The notes beneath the pieces are model-generated. The model ran no database searches. It worked only from the letters and a program-made list of their open reading frames with translations, and was not told the DNA's origin. Below, in pieces: positions 46,060-54,399 of a stretch of DNA of 64,000 bases. The stretch comes from Candidatus Gastranaerophilales bacterium. Its GTDB lineage: Bacteria > Cyanobacteriota > Vampirovibrionia > Gastranaerophilales > Gastranaerophilaceae. The DNA lies in contig CALVEV010000006.1 in assembly GCA_944326685.1 (NCBI GenBank), positions 22,204-86,203 on the forward strand, written 5' to 3'. Positions within the stretch are counted from its first letter, which is position 1; each line of letters begins with the position of its first letter. The position numbers and the translations under genes were made by a program.

Positions 46060-46784
46060 TATGATTTCTCTAATTTGGCAAGATATCTTTTTAATTCTCG
46101 AATCTGAATAGGTTTAATTGGTTTAATTTGTCCCTTTTTTAAGCCTTCAATAGAAATAGTCGCATGTTGAACTCTTTTTAATGAAAGGACTTCAAAACCT
46201 AGAAAATCAAACATTTTTCTTATCTGTCTATTCATACCTTGATATAGGATAACTTGCATCATTGTTGATTTATTTGAAATTTCAAGGACTTGAATATCAG
46301 CGTAAGCAATTTTACCTTTTTCGATTTCAATCCCTTTAGCCATTTGTTCTATTTGATTTTGGTTTATTTTTCCATCAATTGTTACAATATAATATTTAGG
46401 CACTTTAATTGATGGGTGTGTTAACTCATTTATTAACTCTCCATCATTTGTCATAATAAGAAGTCCTGTAGATTCTCTGTCTAATCTTCCAACAGGTTTA
46501 AGATGTTGATAATTTTCAGGAAGAATATCGTATATAGTTTTTCTTCCTTTTTCATCATCTGAAGTTGTAATATATCCTGCTGGTTTATAGAACTTATAGT
46601 ATTCAAGTTTTTGTGGTCTTATAAGTTTTTTGTCTACAAAAACTTTGTCTTTCTCCGAAACCTGAAAACCTAATTCTTTAATAATTTTCCCATTAACAAT
46701 AACATGACCTGTTTCAATTAATTCATCAGCTTTTCTTCTTGAACAAAGCCCTGATGATGCAATAAATTTATTTAAACGTTGCAT
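46059..46784 (-). CDS. Pseudouridine synthase, RsuA/RluB family
   Basis: A protein of 241 residues with an N-terminal S4 RNA-binding domain (MQRLNKFIASSGLCSRRKAD) and catalytic domain with the active aspartate in VGRLDRESTGLLIMTNDGEL. Other motifs are HPSIKVPKYYIVTI and the GMNRQIRKMFD motif. It modifies uridine in 23S (RluB-like) or 16S rRNA; the exact site cannot be told. It overlaps the thioesterase gene upstream by 13 nt. Confidence 0.93.
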   Translation of the reverse strand: MQRLNKFIASSGLCSRRKADELIETGHVIVNGKIIKELGFQVSEKDKVFVDKKLIRPQKLEYYKFYKPAGYITTSDDEKGRKTIYDILPENYQHLKPVGRLDRESTGLLIMTNDGELINELTHPSIKVPKYYIVTIDGKINQNQIEQMAKGIEIEKGKIAYADIQVLEISNKSTMMQVILYQGMNRQIRKMFDFLGFEVLSLKRVQHATISIEGLKKGQIKPIKPIQIRELKRYLAKLEKS

Positions 46785-47200
46785 AACTCAGCCTCATTAT
46801 TAATCTTTTCAAAAGCTGATTTTAATTCTTCAGGCAATCTTCTATATAACTTTCCACTATTATTAATAGCTACAACATCGACAGTTGCTTGTATATATAT
46901 TTGACCTGTTTCATCGTTTATTATTGTTTGTTCGAAAATAATAGATAATGGAGTTATTTTGGATATAGAAGTTTTAATCGTTACGATATCATTCAATTTT
47001 GCAGATGCTTTATATCTGACATTTAGGTTTGTAACTGGCATTACAATGTCTTTTTCTTTTAAATCAATAAGATTTAATCCTAGTAGTTCGCAAAAATATA
47101 CTCTACCCATTTCAAGCCATCTTAAATACGAACCATGCCAGACAACTCCATAAGCATCTGTATCAGAATAAAAAACTTGTTGTTTAAATTTATGTTCCAT
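46772..47200 (-). CDS. YbgC/4-hydroxybenzoyl-CoA thioesterase-like protein
   Basis: A hot-dog fold thioesterase of 142 residues. The signature YSDTDAYGVVWHGSYLRWLE contains the catalytic aspartate, followed by the helix LEMGRVYFCELLGL. Strands such as NVRYKASAKLNDIVTIKTSI match YbgC. It hydrolyses acyl-CoA, often linked to envelope or phospholipid metabolism. It is first in an operon with the pseudouridine synthase and coaE. No Shine-Dalgarno sequence is present; a leaderless start is likely. Confidence 0.9.
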   Translation of the reverse strand: MEHKFKQQVFYSDTDAYGVVWHGSYLRWLEMGRVYFCELLGLNLIDLKEKDIVMPVTNLNVRYKASAKLNDIVTIKTSISKITPLSIIFEQTIINDETGQIYIQATVDVVAINNSGKLYRRLPEELKSAFEKINNEAELCNV

Positions 47201-47206
47201 AATTTA

Positions 47207-47215
47207 ATGGTAGCA
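47207..47215 (-). promoter_or_regulatory. Extended -10 for a probably leaderless thioesterase operon
   Basis: The minus strand reads TGC TACCAT, then TAAATT (6 nt), then ATG at 47200. It is very similar to the ribE arrangement. Confidence 0.5.
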
Positions 47216-47242
47216 TAACATATGCTATTATTGCAATTTATG

Positions 47243-48028
47243 TTATTCAATGTTAAGGTTCATAAATTCAATATCATCAAAATCGACATAAGCTGTTTGT
47301 TGTAAGTTTATTCCAGCCATAATTTTCACTTCATTTTTTTGATTTGATTTGATTAAATAATTAGGGATTTTAATTTTTTGATTATCACCATTAATTTGAA
47401 TTTCAGCAATTTTTTGTCCGTTGAAGAATATACTAGGAGGTGTTGCAAAAGATGTTGTAATACTATTTTGTCCCATACCTCTTGCAAGAGCTGTATCAAT
47501 ACCGATTATTGAACCTATAACAAGATAGTTTTGCCTGTTTTTACTTGTTGCAGGCATAAAGAAGTTCTTTCTGTATACAGGACCTACAGCCTTACTTCTA
47601 AATTGAGTGGCATTTGCTGATGCCATAGAATAGTTATTATCACCAATGTGATAAATTTGAGTATCAATTACGATATCAAATTTATCACATTTTTCAATAG
47701 AAAGATTTAATGGTCTTCCATTGTTTTTATCTGTAATGGTTATAGAAAATGGTTTATAACTTTCTTTTTCGACAGAAAGTATAGTATTAGAAGGAACATA
47801 AGCAGGTATTGCAAATTTCCCTGAATTATCTGTATAAGTTGTATATCCAGATTGTGGAATCCTAATTTTAGCTCCTGTAATTGGAGTTTTTGTATTTCTA
47901 TCTATAACTTTATTATATTTAGCGATATCATTCTCACTAACTCCGCCTTGCATAATTGCAGCTTGGACTTGTGAGAGGCTAAGTATAAATATAAAAATAA
48001 TGTAAAATAATTTACTAAATTTCATCAT
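47243..48028 (-). CDS. Exported protein with carboxypeptidase-regulatory-like domain
   Basis: A protein of 261 residues with a Sec signal peptide (MMKFSKLFYIIFIFILSLSQ then VQAA, cleavage near residue 24). Residues about 40-110 form a beta-sandwich of the carboxypeptidase regulatory type: NTKTPITGAKIRIPQSGYTT and DNSGKFAIPAYVP. The C-terminal half is all-beta-like and ends FDDIEFMNLNIE, reminiscent of carbohydrate-binding sandwiches. Probably periplasmic or surface. GGAG is 13 nt before the ATG. Confidence 0.78.
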   Translation of the reverse strand: MMKFSKLFYIIFIFILSLSQVQAAIMQGGVSENDIAKYNKVIDRNTKTPITGAKIRIPQSGYTTYTDNSGKFAIPAYVPSNTILSVEKESYKPFSITITDKNNGRPLNLSIEKCDKFDIVIDTQIYHIGDNNYSMASANATQFRSKAVGPVYRKNFFMPATSKNRQNYLVIGSIIGIDTALARGMGQNSITTSFATPPSIFFNGQKIAEIQINGDNQKIKIPNYLIKSNQKNEVKIMAGINLQQTAYVDFDDIEFMNLNIE

Positions 48029-48171
48029 TATAAATTATCTCCGTTTATTTTATAAATAGACACACCTTATGTATTATTCCTTAATGATGATTTTTAAAAA
48101 GTCAAAATAATAATTGTAATTTTATTTTTTTTTGCTATTCTTATTTAAGAGAACTTTGAAATTAATAATAT

Positions 48172-48255
48172 GCCGATGTGATGAAATTGGTAGACGTGCT
48201 AGACTCAAAATCTTGTGTGGGCAACCACGTGCCGGTTCGAGTCCGGCCATCGGCA
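48172..48255 (+). tRNA. tRNA-Leu (anticodon CAA), CCA not encoded
   Basis: The acceptor GCCGATG pairs with CATCGGC (48248-48254), discriminator A. Anticodon loop CTCAAAA gives CAA (reads TTG). A long variable arm (TTGTGTGGGCAACCAC) and T-arm GTGCCGGTTCGAGTCCGGC fit a class II leucine tRNA. Unlike tRNA-Gly at 2556, CCA is not encoded; TATTA follows. Confidence 0.96.
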
Positions 48256-48362
48256 TATTAAAATATATCGGTGGAAGTAACTCGAATCGGCACGTGCCGG
48301 TTCTCCCCTCTCCCAAAATGATACTTAATCATTTTGCTCGGCAGAGTGGCCATCGGCATATT
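48256..48362. repeat. Scrambled partial duplication of the tRNA-Leu 3' end
   Basis: CACGTGCCGGTTC from the tRNA (48226-48238) recurs at 48291-48303, and the tRNA 3' end GGCCATCGGCATATT (48245-48259) recurs exactly at 48348-48362. Between them lies unrelated C-rich sequence with a hairpin AAAATGAT/ATCATTTT (48315-48335). A 12-nt palindrome CGGCACGTGCCG is at 48288-48299. It looks like a remnant left by integration or excision at the tRNA 3' end. Confidence 0.7.
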
Positions 48363-48409
48363 TTAAAAGTTCAGGAGCTTTATCTATTATATAGTTGGAG
48401 GTAACAGTT

Positions 48410-48949
48410 ATGAAATTTGTATGTACAATTTGTGGTTATACAGCAGAAGGTGCTGCACCAGAAAAATGCCCTGTTTGCGGTGCTGGAAAAGAAAAATTTA
48501 ATGAAGTTGATGAAACTAAAAAACAATATGCAACAGAACATATCGTAGGAGTTGCAAAAGGTGTTGATGCCGAAATTTTAGAAGGTTTAAATGCTCACTT
48601 TACTGGTGAATGCGCAGAAGTTGGTATGTATCTTGCAATGTCTAGACAAGCTGAAAGAGAAGGCTATCCTGAAGTTGCAGAAGCTTACAAAAGATATGCT
48701 TTTGAAGAAGCAGAACATGCTGCTAAATTTGCTGAATTATTAGGTGATGTTTTAACAAATTCAACTAAGAAAAACCTAGAAATGAGAGCAGAAGCAGAAT
48801 TTGGTGCTTGTGCAGGTAAAATGGAAATTGCAAAAAGAGCTAAAGAATTAGGTCTTGATGCAATCCATGATACAGTTCACGAAATGGCTAAAGACGAAGC
48901 TCGTCATGGTCAAGGTTTTGATGGATTACTAAAAAGATATTTTTCATAA
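48410..48949 (+). CDS. Reverse rubrerythrin (N-terminal rubredoxin, C-terminal diiron domain)
   Basis: A cytosolic peroxide-scavenging protein of 179 residues. The rubredoxin-type Fe(Cys)4 domain is at the N-terminus (CTICGY and [11 protein letters not shown]), followed by a four-helix diiron domain with EXXH-type ligands ([39 protein letters not shown]). This is the reverse of classical rubrerythrin and typical of anaerobes such as clostridia. ATG 48410 is 8 nt after GGAGG (48397-48401). Confidence 0.94.
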   Translation: MKFVCTICGYTAEGAAPEKCPVCGAGKEKFNEVDETKKQYATEHIVGVAKGVDAEILEGLNAHFTGECAEVGMYLAMSRQAEREGYPEVAEAYKRYAFEEAEHAAKFAELLGDVLTNSTKKNLEMRAEAEFGACAGKMEIAKRAKELGLDAIHDTVHEMAKDEARHGQGFDGLLKRYFS

Positions 48950-48971
48950 GAAAGAATAATATTTAATATTA

Positions 48972-49003
48972 AAAAGGTTACAGCGAAATCGTTGTAACCT
49001 TTT
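48972..49003 (+). terminator. Terminator of reverse rubrerythrin gene
   Basis: AAAAGGTTACAGCG pairs with CGTTGTAACCTTTT (14 bp with one G-U, 4-nt loop AAAT), about 22 nt after the stop. Confidence 0.75.
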
Positions 49004-49019
49004 AATTTACAAAAAAATA

Positions 49020-49041
49020 ACTACGGGAGAGAGCCCGTAGT
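49020..49041 (-). terminator. Terminator of the AAA+ ATPase gene
   Basis: ACTACGGG (49020-49027) and CCCGTAGT (49034-49041), followed on the minus strand by a T-rich run (TTATTTTTTTG). Confidence 0.75.
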
Positions 49042-49061
49042 AAAGAAGTGTTTATTAGTCA

Positions 49062-50759
49062 TTACTTTTTCTGATCTTTATACCTATCTGCGTTAAAACC
49101 TATTTGTGGTCTAGGTTTGTTTCTTTGAGCTTTTAGTTTTTCTATTTCTTCTCGTCTTTCTTTATTAAGAGCTCTGTATTCAGCAATTTCACTTGCTAAG
49201 TTATTATTTTTTAATTGTTCAGCTTCTAAAGCTTTTCTCTTTTCAAGTTCTTTAAGTGCTAAATCAAAATCTTCATCTTTTATTCTAAGTTTTTGCATAT
49301 CTTCAGGTTTATATGTACCATTGTCAATTTTTTCATATATACCTTCTCTTCGTTTTGCAAATCTTTCGGCATCCTCTACTGCAGATGCGATATCACTACC
49401 ACTTGCTTTTCTCTTATGAAGTTCTTTTGAATATTTTTCAACATTGAATTTTTCATCAAATGGCATACCCTTACGATGTATGTTAAATATTTGTTTAACA
49501 CCAGTTTCATCAGGAAGTCCCACATGAACTACTTGTCCGAATCGTCCAGCCCTTGTCATTGCAGGGTCTAAGGAGTTCTTGTTATTAGTTGCTGCTATAA
49601 AATAAATATCATCTCCTCTTTTTTCTGATTCGCTAATTTCTGCAAGCCAAGTATTTAATACTTTTTTTCCATAAGTATCAGAGTTGCCATCTCTTTTTTG
49701 TGCGACAGCATCTATTTCATCAATAAAAATAATTGCTGGCTGGTTTTGTCTTGCTTCATTAACTACGGCTCTTACATTAGCTTCTGATTCTCCTACAAAT
49801 TTTGAATCTAACTCTGAACCTTTGATATATCTATAGTAAGCATTACTTTCATTTGCGGTAGCTTCTCCTAATAACGATTTACCAGTCCCTGGAGGGCCTT
49901 CCAACAATATAGCTTTATTCATATTTTTAGGACTTTTTACTTCAGGGTGTTTAATTGGATAAACAATAACTTCTTTCATTTGTTGAATTGCGTCATTCAT
50001 TCCGCCTACATCACTAAACATTATAGGTTTTTTAGCTTTTGTTGGGTCAATACTCAATTTGTTCAAATTTCTTTTATTTATTTGTTTTATTGTAGGTTCT
50101 GTTACCTCTGTCATATCAATAACTTTTGCATATTCTTCTTTTATATTATTCGGAATAGTTTTTGTGTTTGCATCAAAATTAATAATACTCCCTTCAGGTG
50201 TTCTCAAAGAATCATTAGGTGACAAATAAATTGTTTCATTTGGTTTAATAAAATATTGTTCCTTTGTCTTAGCATCATTTATAAAATGAACCCTTTGACT
50301 CATATTGGTAAATTCTCTATCTGCACCATTTCTGGTAAAACCCATTGTGTTTTCAATATTTTTATCTTCAACAAAGAAAATTTTCTTTATAACTTTTCTG
50401 AATGGTGATAAAGTTTTTTTCTTTGCTTTATCCATTTCATCAAGATGAGTTTCTAAATCTTTTATAGATTTTCTTAAGTTTTTACCAACAAGAATAACTT
50501 CGTTTGATTTTAAAATATCAAATAGCCCTGTAATTTTTTCACCTAAAGAAGGTCCTTTAGGTAATGGTGCAGGTAATCCTTTGAATGCGACTTTCATTTG
50601 TTTGACTTGAAGCGAACCATAATTTTTGTCAACAAGAACATTAGCACTTTTTGCACGATTAAGTGTTGATGTGACATTTGTTGTTTTTGCTTCGTTCATT
50701 TTTGGTTGATTGTCTTGTGTTTGTGGAGTTATAACTCCTGCTCTGAAAGTTACATTCAT
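49062..50759 (-). CDS. AAA+ ATPase (FtsH/Cdc48-type module, no protease) with two N-terminal FRA/FKG signatures
   Basis: A protein of 565 residues. The N-terminus carries VTFRAG (3-8) and VAFKG (57-61), joined by a Gln/Asn/Thr/Lys-rich stretch. After an unrecognised region (about 70-240) comes a classical AAA+ module: Walker A GPPGTGKS (288-295), Walker B IIFIDEID (343-350), and the second region of homology AATNNKNSLDPAMTRAGRFG with Arg fingers near 403-406. A helical lid and charged coiled coil end the protein. No HExxH zinc protease domain and no membrane helix are present, so it is not FtsH. It may remodel proteins. AAGGAGG precedes the ATG. Confidence 0.88.
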   Translation of the reverse strand: MNVTFRAGVITPQTQDNQPKMNEAKTTNVTSTLNRAKSANVLVDKNYGSLQVKQMKVAFKGLPAPLPKGPSLGEKITGLFDILKSNEVILVGKNLRKSIKDLETHLDEMDKAKKKTLSPFRKVIKKIFFVEDKNIENTMGFTRNGADREFTNMSQRVHFINDAKTKEQYFIKPNETIYLSPNDSLRTPEGSIINFDANTKTIPNNIKEEYAKVIDMTEVTEPTIKQINKRNLNKLSIDPTKAKKPIMFSDVGGMNDAIQQMKEVIVYPIKHPEVKSPKNMNKAILLEGPPGTGKSLLGEATANESNAYYRYIKGSELDSKFVGESEANVRAVVNEARQNQPAIIFIDEIDAVAQKRDGNSDTYGKKVLNTWLAEISESEKRGDDIYFIAATNNKNSLDPAMTRAGRFGQVVHVGLPDETGVKQIFNIHRKGMPFDEKFNVEKYSKELHKRKASGSDIASAVEDAERFAKRREGIYEKIDNGTYKPEDMQKLRIKDEDFDLALKELEKRKALEAEQLKNNNLASEIAEYRALNKERREEIEKLKAQRNKPRPQIGFNADRYKDQKK

Positions 50760-51071
50760 GTAATAAGCCTCCTTTTTTACTTAAATTAGTGTACTAATTA
50801 CATTTATTTTTTACATTCTTTTAAGTTTAGTTTTTTTTTTGAATTTGTCAATATATACTTTATAGATATTTTTTCCTTTTTGAGAGTAAATTACATATTT
50901 TTTTATATTTTTGTGAAAAATTGCACGTTTTTTTATAAAATTGTGATATTTTTCCTTGAAATTTATATAAAAATGTCAAAAATTAAATAAAAAAAAATGT
51001 AAATTTTTGTTAATAATTTTAATATTTTGTTTTTCTTAGCAAAAAAATAGTTTCATATTTGTTATTAAAAT
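50760..51071. other. AT-rich intergenic region between divergent genes
   Basis: About 310 bases with long T and A runs and no gene. ATTAGT-GT-ACTAAT (50785-50798) is a near-palindrome close to the AAA+ ATPase start. No strong promoter could be picked with confidence. Confidence 0.5.
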
Positions 51072-52247
51072 ATGGAAAATTTTTCAATGCATTCTAATAT
51101 TGGATTTAGAGCAAAACCTATTCCTAAATCAATAATAGATAAAACTAAAAATGAGTTATTAGATAAAAATATTCGTAAAATTGATATTTACTGTCATTCA
51201 TCTGCAGATGAAGATACAATAAATTCTGCAAAAGTTTTCTATAATTGGCTTACAAAAAATGGAAAAGATGTAAAAATTTGTGTTCCCCAAGCTGAGGTTG
51301 AAAAATTATATTTTCCATCAAAAGAGTATAAATTAAAGGGCTCAGATAGAGTTATCCCTGATAAATCAATTGTTTTAGATTTTAATTCTAAAGAAAGACT
51401 ATCTTCACAATATTGTGATTTATTTAAAAACAATTTACCTCAAAATGTAATTGGTTATGATCATCATACTCCATCTAATATATTAAATGGAGATTTTTAT
51501 GTTGACGATTCTGCAAAATCTTGTTGTAGTGTATTAACCAGATTTTTTGAAGGGGTAGGAGAGAAGTTATCACAAAAAGATAAGAAGAATTTATATTGTG
51601 GGATGGTAAGTGATTATAAAAAATCAGGGCTGGTGACTTTTAATAAATCTGAAAAAGGTTATAATTTGATAAAAACAGATAAACTATTAAATGATAAAAA
51701 TTCGTTAGAGGTATTTAATAAACTTGATAAGTCTTTGGGGAATAAAGATAAACAAGAAATATACACTCATTTAGATCCATTGGCTAGATTAACAATAGAT
51801 GAAAAACAATTACAAAAAAAATTATATTCAGAGCTAGAAGTTTCTCGAAATGGAAAAATGGCATATGTTGTAATTCCTACTAATGATAAACTATGGAAAA
51901 AGGTTGGTATGGATACACCAACAACATCTGAAATTTTAAAAGATTTGCGAGTTCAGGTTTCTACGAATAGTCAAAAAGTTAAGATGTTATCTGATGAGCA
52001 AAAACAAAAAATGAAAAATGTGGATACAGTTATTGCTTTTTATCAAAAAGATAATGAGTATAGAATGAGTATTCATTCTAAAAGTAACTCAGCATTAAAA
52101 CTTATTGATTATATAAAAGAAAATATCAATCCTGATTTAATAGCTGGAGGCCATGCTGATAGAGCAGGTGGAAAGGTTGATAGTTTAAAAGAAGATGATG
52201 TAAATAACTTTATCAATTCTTTTATAAAAGCATCAGATATTTTATAG
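51072..52247 (+). CDS. DHH-family phosphoesterase (NrnA-like) with N-terminal IGFRAK signature
   Basis: A protein of 391 residues beginning MENFSMHSNIGFRAKPIP. The DHH domain motifs are CHSSADEDTINSA (H42, D46, D48), VLDFN (D103), YDHHT (D130-H131-H132) and VSDY (D181), all metal ligands expected. The DHHA1-type C-terminal domain ends with LIAGGHADRAGGKVD. Family members hydrolyse nanoRNA, pAp or cyclic dinucleotides; which one is unknown. No Shine-Dalgarno sequence precedes ATG 51072, and a weak -10 (TGTTAT) ends 6 nt before it. Confidence 0.85.
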   Translation: MENFSMHSNIGFRAKPIPKSIIDKTKNELLDKNIRKIDIYCHSSADEDTINSAKVFYNWLTKNGKDVKICVPQAEVEKLYFPSKEYKLKGSDRVIPDKSIVLDFNSKERLSSQYCDLFKNNLPQNVIGYDHHTPSNILNGDFYVDDSAKSCCSVLTRFFEGVGEKLSQKDKKNLYCGMVSDYKKSGLVTFNKSEKGYNLIKTDKLLNDKNSLEVFNKLDKSLGNKDKQEIYTHLDPLARLTIDEKQLQKKLYSELEVSRNGKMAYVVIPTNDKLWKKVGMDTPTTSEILKDLRVQVSTNSQKVKMLSDEQKQKMKNVDTVIAFYQKDNEYRMSIHSKSNSALKLIDYIKENINPDLIAGGHADRAGGKVDSLKEDDVNNFINSFIKASDIL

Positions 52248-52253
52248 TATAAT
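52248..52253 (+). promoter_or_regulatory. -10 element for a probably leaderless ispD transcript
   Basis: TATAAT followed by TTAACT and the ispD ATG at 52260, exactly 6 nt, with no Shine-Dalgarno sequence. It spans the stop of the upstream gene. Confidence 0.6.
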
Positions 52254-52259
52254 TTAACT

Positions 52260-52940
52260 ATGAAAAATATTGCATTATTATTAGCTTCTGGTTCAGGGAA
52301 AAGGTGTGGTTTAGATTACCCTAAACAATTTGCATTGATTGGTAATAAAACTATTCTTGAAATTACTGTAGAAGCTTTTCAAAATCACAAATTAATTGAT
52401 GAAATTATTCTTGTAACCAGTCAAGATTATGTTGATAAGGTTAAAGAATTAACTAACAAATATTCAAAAGTTTCGAATGTAATTATAGGTGGTGAAACAA
52501 GAAAAGATAGTTCTTATAATGGAATAAATGCAATTAATGATGATGATGCTAATGTTTTGATTCATGATGCTGTTCGCCCATTGGTAAGTGAACAAATAAT
52601 ATCTAATTGTATAGAAGCTCTTAACGAATATAATGCTGTATGTGCTGGAATCCCATCAACTGATACAATTTTAATGATAGATGAGTTAGCAAATATTACA
52701 AGTATTCCACCTCGGAAATTATTATGTCGTGCACAAACACCTCAATGCTTCAAACTTAGATTGATAAAAGAAGCTCATAAAAAAGCTGCATTAGATGAAA
52801 AATGTATGGTAACAGATGATTGTGGATTAGTTATAAATTATACAGATGAAAAAATCCATATAATATCAGGAAGTGAAGACAATATAAAAGTTACTTATAA
52901 ATCAGATATTGAATTTGTTAATAAAAAATATAATTCATAA
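52260..52940 (+). CDS. ispD: 2-C-methyl-D-erythritol 4-phosphate cytidylyltransferase
   Basis: Third step of the methylerythritol isoprenoid pathway, forming CDP-methylerythritol. The 226 residues contain the nucleotide-binding LLASGSGKRCGLDYPKQF, VIIGGETRKDSSYNGI, VLIHDAVRPLVSE and MVTDDCGLV. The usual AAGxGxR motif appears as ASGSGKR. It shares pathway and leaderless arrangement with dxr at 2992. Confidence 0.95.
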   Translation: MKNIALLLASGSGKRCGLDYPKQFALIGNKTILEITVEAFQNHKLIDEIILVTSQDYVDKVKELTNKYSKVSNVIIGGETRKDSSYNGINAINDDDANVLIHDAVRPLVSEQIISNCIEALNEYNAVCAGIPSTDTILMIDELANITSIPPRKLLCRAQTPQCFKLRLIKEAHKKAALDEKCMVTDDCGLVINYTDEKIHIISGSEDNIKVTYKSDIEFVNKKYNS

Positions 52941-52967
52941 AAAAGACCGACATAAAGTCGGTCTTTT
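52941..52967. terminator. Bidirectional terminator between ispD and a small membrane protein gene
   Basis: AAAAGACCGAC (52941-52951), loop ATAAA, GTCGGTCTTTT (52957-52967), an 11-bp perfect stem. Confidence 0.85.
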
Positions 52968-52986
52968 TATCTCGCTTTTAAATCAA

Positions 52987-53406
52987 TTATGGATTTTCTT
53001 TTGCTGCTTTATCTGCAGCTTTTGCTCTATTTTGGTTGTTATGGCTATCAATTGTTCCTCCAATCGCAGCACCTACAAACATACCTACTAAAGAAATTCC
53101 AATTGCTAAGGTTTGAATACCTTTTTTGATTGCACCTCTATGTTTTACAGGTCCAAAATGATTTAAATCTTTTCCCATATTATTAAGAGATCTTATAAAC
53201 ATTCTTAAAGGTTCTGTGCTTTTACCTTTTTCAAGTTTAAGTTGATTTGCTAATAATTTAGATGCTAATGCTCCTGATAATAACCCTACAGTTCCTCCTG
53301 TAGTTCTACCCATATGAGTCACTTCATACTTATTACCACGAGGTGTTTTTTTTGTTTGTCCTTGAAAAGCGATGTTGTTGGTTGAGTTTGTTAACTGAAT
53401 ACTCAT
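52987..53406 (-). CDS. Small membrane protein with N-terminal IAFQG signature
   Basis: A protein of 139 residues beginning MSIQLTNSTNNIAFQGQTKK. Two Gly/Ala-rich hydrophobic segments (TTGGTVGLLSGALASKLLA and TLAIGISLVGMFVGAAIGGT) are probable membrane helices, separated by a basic loop. The C-terminus is charged. Start 53406 is set by AGGAG 7 nt upstream; a longer frame to 53469 lacks one. No family is recognised. Confidence 0.7.
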   Translation of the reverse strand: MSIQLTNSTNNIAFQGQTKKTPRGNKYEVTHMGRTTGGTVGLLSGALASKLLANQLKLEKGKSTEPLRMFIRSLNNMGKDLNHFGPVKHRGAIKKGIQTLAIGISLVGMFVGAAIGGTIDSHNNQNRAKAADKAAKENP

Positions 53407-53510
53407 ACATACTCCTATAAGATAATAGTTGTTAAATAATAAATCCAACTGTTTAAATAATACTCGCAAAAGAATATTTTTGTTAGTTTGTAAATAAAAA
53501 TTTACAATAA

Positions 53511-53540
53511 AAAAGGCTTACTAATGTAGCAAGCCTAATT
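53511..53540 (-). terminator. Terminator of the Gln-rich protein gene
   Basis: AGGCTT (53514-53519) and AAGCCT (53531-53536) with further pairing inside, followed on the minus strand by TTTTTTATTG. Confidence 0.65.
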
Positions 53541-53576
53541 TGTGTGTGTAGGTTATTATGTGAAGGTTAGTTATTA

Positions 53577-53957
53577 TTAAATTAATCCTAGTTTAAGTCT
53601 GTTTAACTGAGCTGTGATTTCATTTGCAATTTGGAATGCTTGAGGTTGACCTTGAATAGCTCCAGCTTGACCTCCTGCAAATGCTTGAGTTTGTTGTGAT
53701 TCTTCTGGTTTGCCAACTTGTTGGGTTGGTTGCATATCTTGAACATTTTGCGGAGTTTGAACATTTTTTATTTGATTTTGTGCATTTTGTAATTCTTGGA
53801 ATTGTTTAATAATTTCTTGAGCTTGAGCTTCTGTTTTAATGTTTTGAGCATTAATTCCAAGTGCTTGTAATTCTTGTCTTGTTTCAGGTTTAATAGCATT
53901 TACCTGATTCATTTGTTGATATTGATTGATTCCATTAATACCGTTTATTGATACCAT
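53577..53957 (-). CDS. Gln/Asn-rich low-complexity protein
   Basis: A protein of 126 residues, Gln-rich (QQMNQVNAIKPETRQELQAL, QELQNAQNQIKNVQTPQNVQ) with a short Gly/Ala patch (AFAGGQAGAIQGQPQAF) and a C-terminal hydrophobic helix (EITAQLNRLKLGLI). The N-terminus MVSINGINGINQYQQ has the Asn/Gln character of the signature proteins but no F-x-[G/A]. No signal peptide or membrane helix. Function unknown. Confidence 0.6.
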   Translation of the reverse strand: MVSINGINGINQYQQMNQVNAIKPETRQELQALGINAQNIKTEAQAQEIIKQFQELQNAQNQIKNVQTPQNVQDMQPTQQVGKPEESQQTQAFAGGQAGAIQGQPQAFQIANEITAQLNRLKLGLI

Positions 53958-54112
53958 ATCCAGACCCCTATTTTTTCCATTTTATTGACAAATTTATTGA
54001 CGACATTTTTAAGAAGAACTTTAGTATTTTTAATTAAACTGTTACAAATCTTAACTAAAATAGCAAAATAATTTATTCATTGGTATTATGAAAAGTGTTA
54101 AGGAGGTTTTAT

Positions 54113-54313
54113 ATGTTAGGTGTAAAATTTAATCCAACAAAAAATACAAAACCATTTAGAACAATTGAACGTGAAATGGAACAAACTAGAGCTAGATACC
54201 AGCATTATTTAAAAACTGGAGAAGTAACTTTACCTCAAAGGAATATTGTTAAAGAATCTTTTCCTGTAAAAGCTTTTAAATTTATTAAGGCTTTAATAAG
54301 GGCTAATAAGTAA
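54113..54313 (+). CDS. Small basic protein with N-terminal VKFNP signature
   Basis: A protein of 66 residues beginning MLGVKFNPTKNTKPF, followed by a charged helix (TIEREMEQTRARYQHYLKTG) and a basic, hydrophobic C-terminus (FPVKAFKFIKALIRANK). ATG 54113 follows a strong AAGGAGG; an upstream in-frame start at 54095 is not needed. It is monocistronic with its own terminator. No family recognised. Confidence 0.7.
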   Translation: MLGVKFNPTKNTKPFRTIEREMEQTRARYQHYLKTGEVTLPQRNIVKESFPVKAFKFIKALIRANK

Positions 54314-54338
54314 TAATTTAAAATCTTAATATAAACTT

Positions 54339-54369
54339 AATCCGTTGTTATTGAGCAACGGATTTTTTT
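54339..54369 (+). terminator. Terminator of the 66-residue protein gene
   Basis: AATCCGTTG (54339-54347) and CAACGGATT (54356-54364), followed by TTTTT. Confidence 0.8.
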
Positions 54370-54399
54370 GTGTATAATGTTCTTTTGAGAGGGAATATT

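Noticed and set aside
48132..48404. Plus-strand frame of 90 codons
   Set aside because: It spans the tRNA-Leu gene and its partial duplicate; the sequence is explained by RNA.
49062..50759. FtsH protease
   Set aside because: The AAA+ module is similar but the HExxH protease domain and membrane helices are absent.
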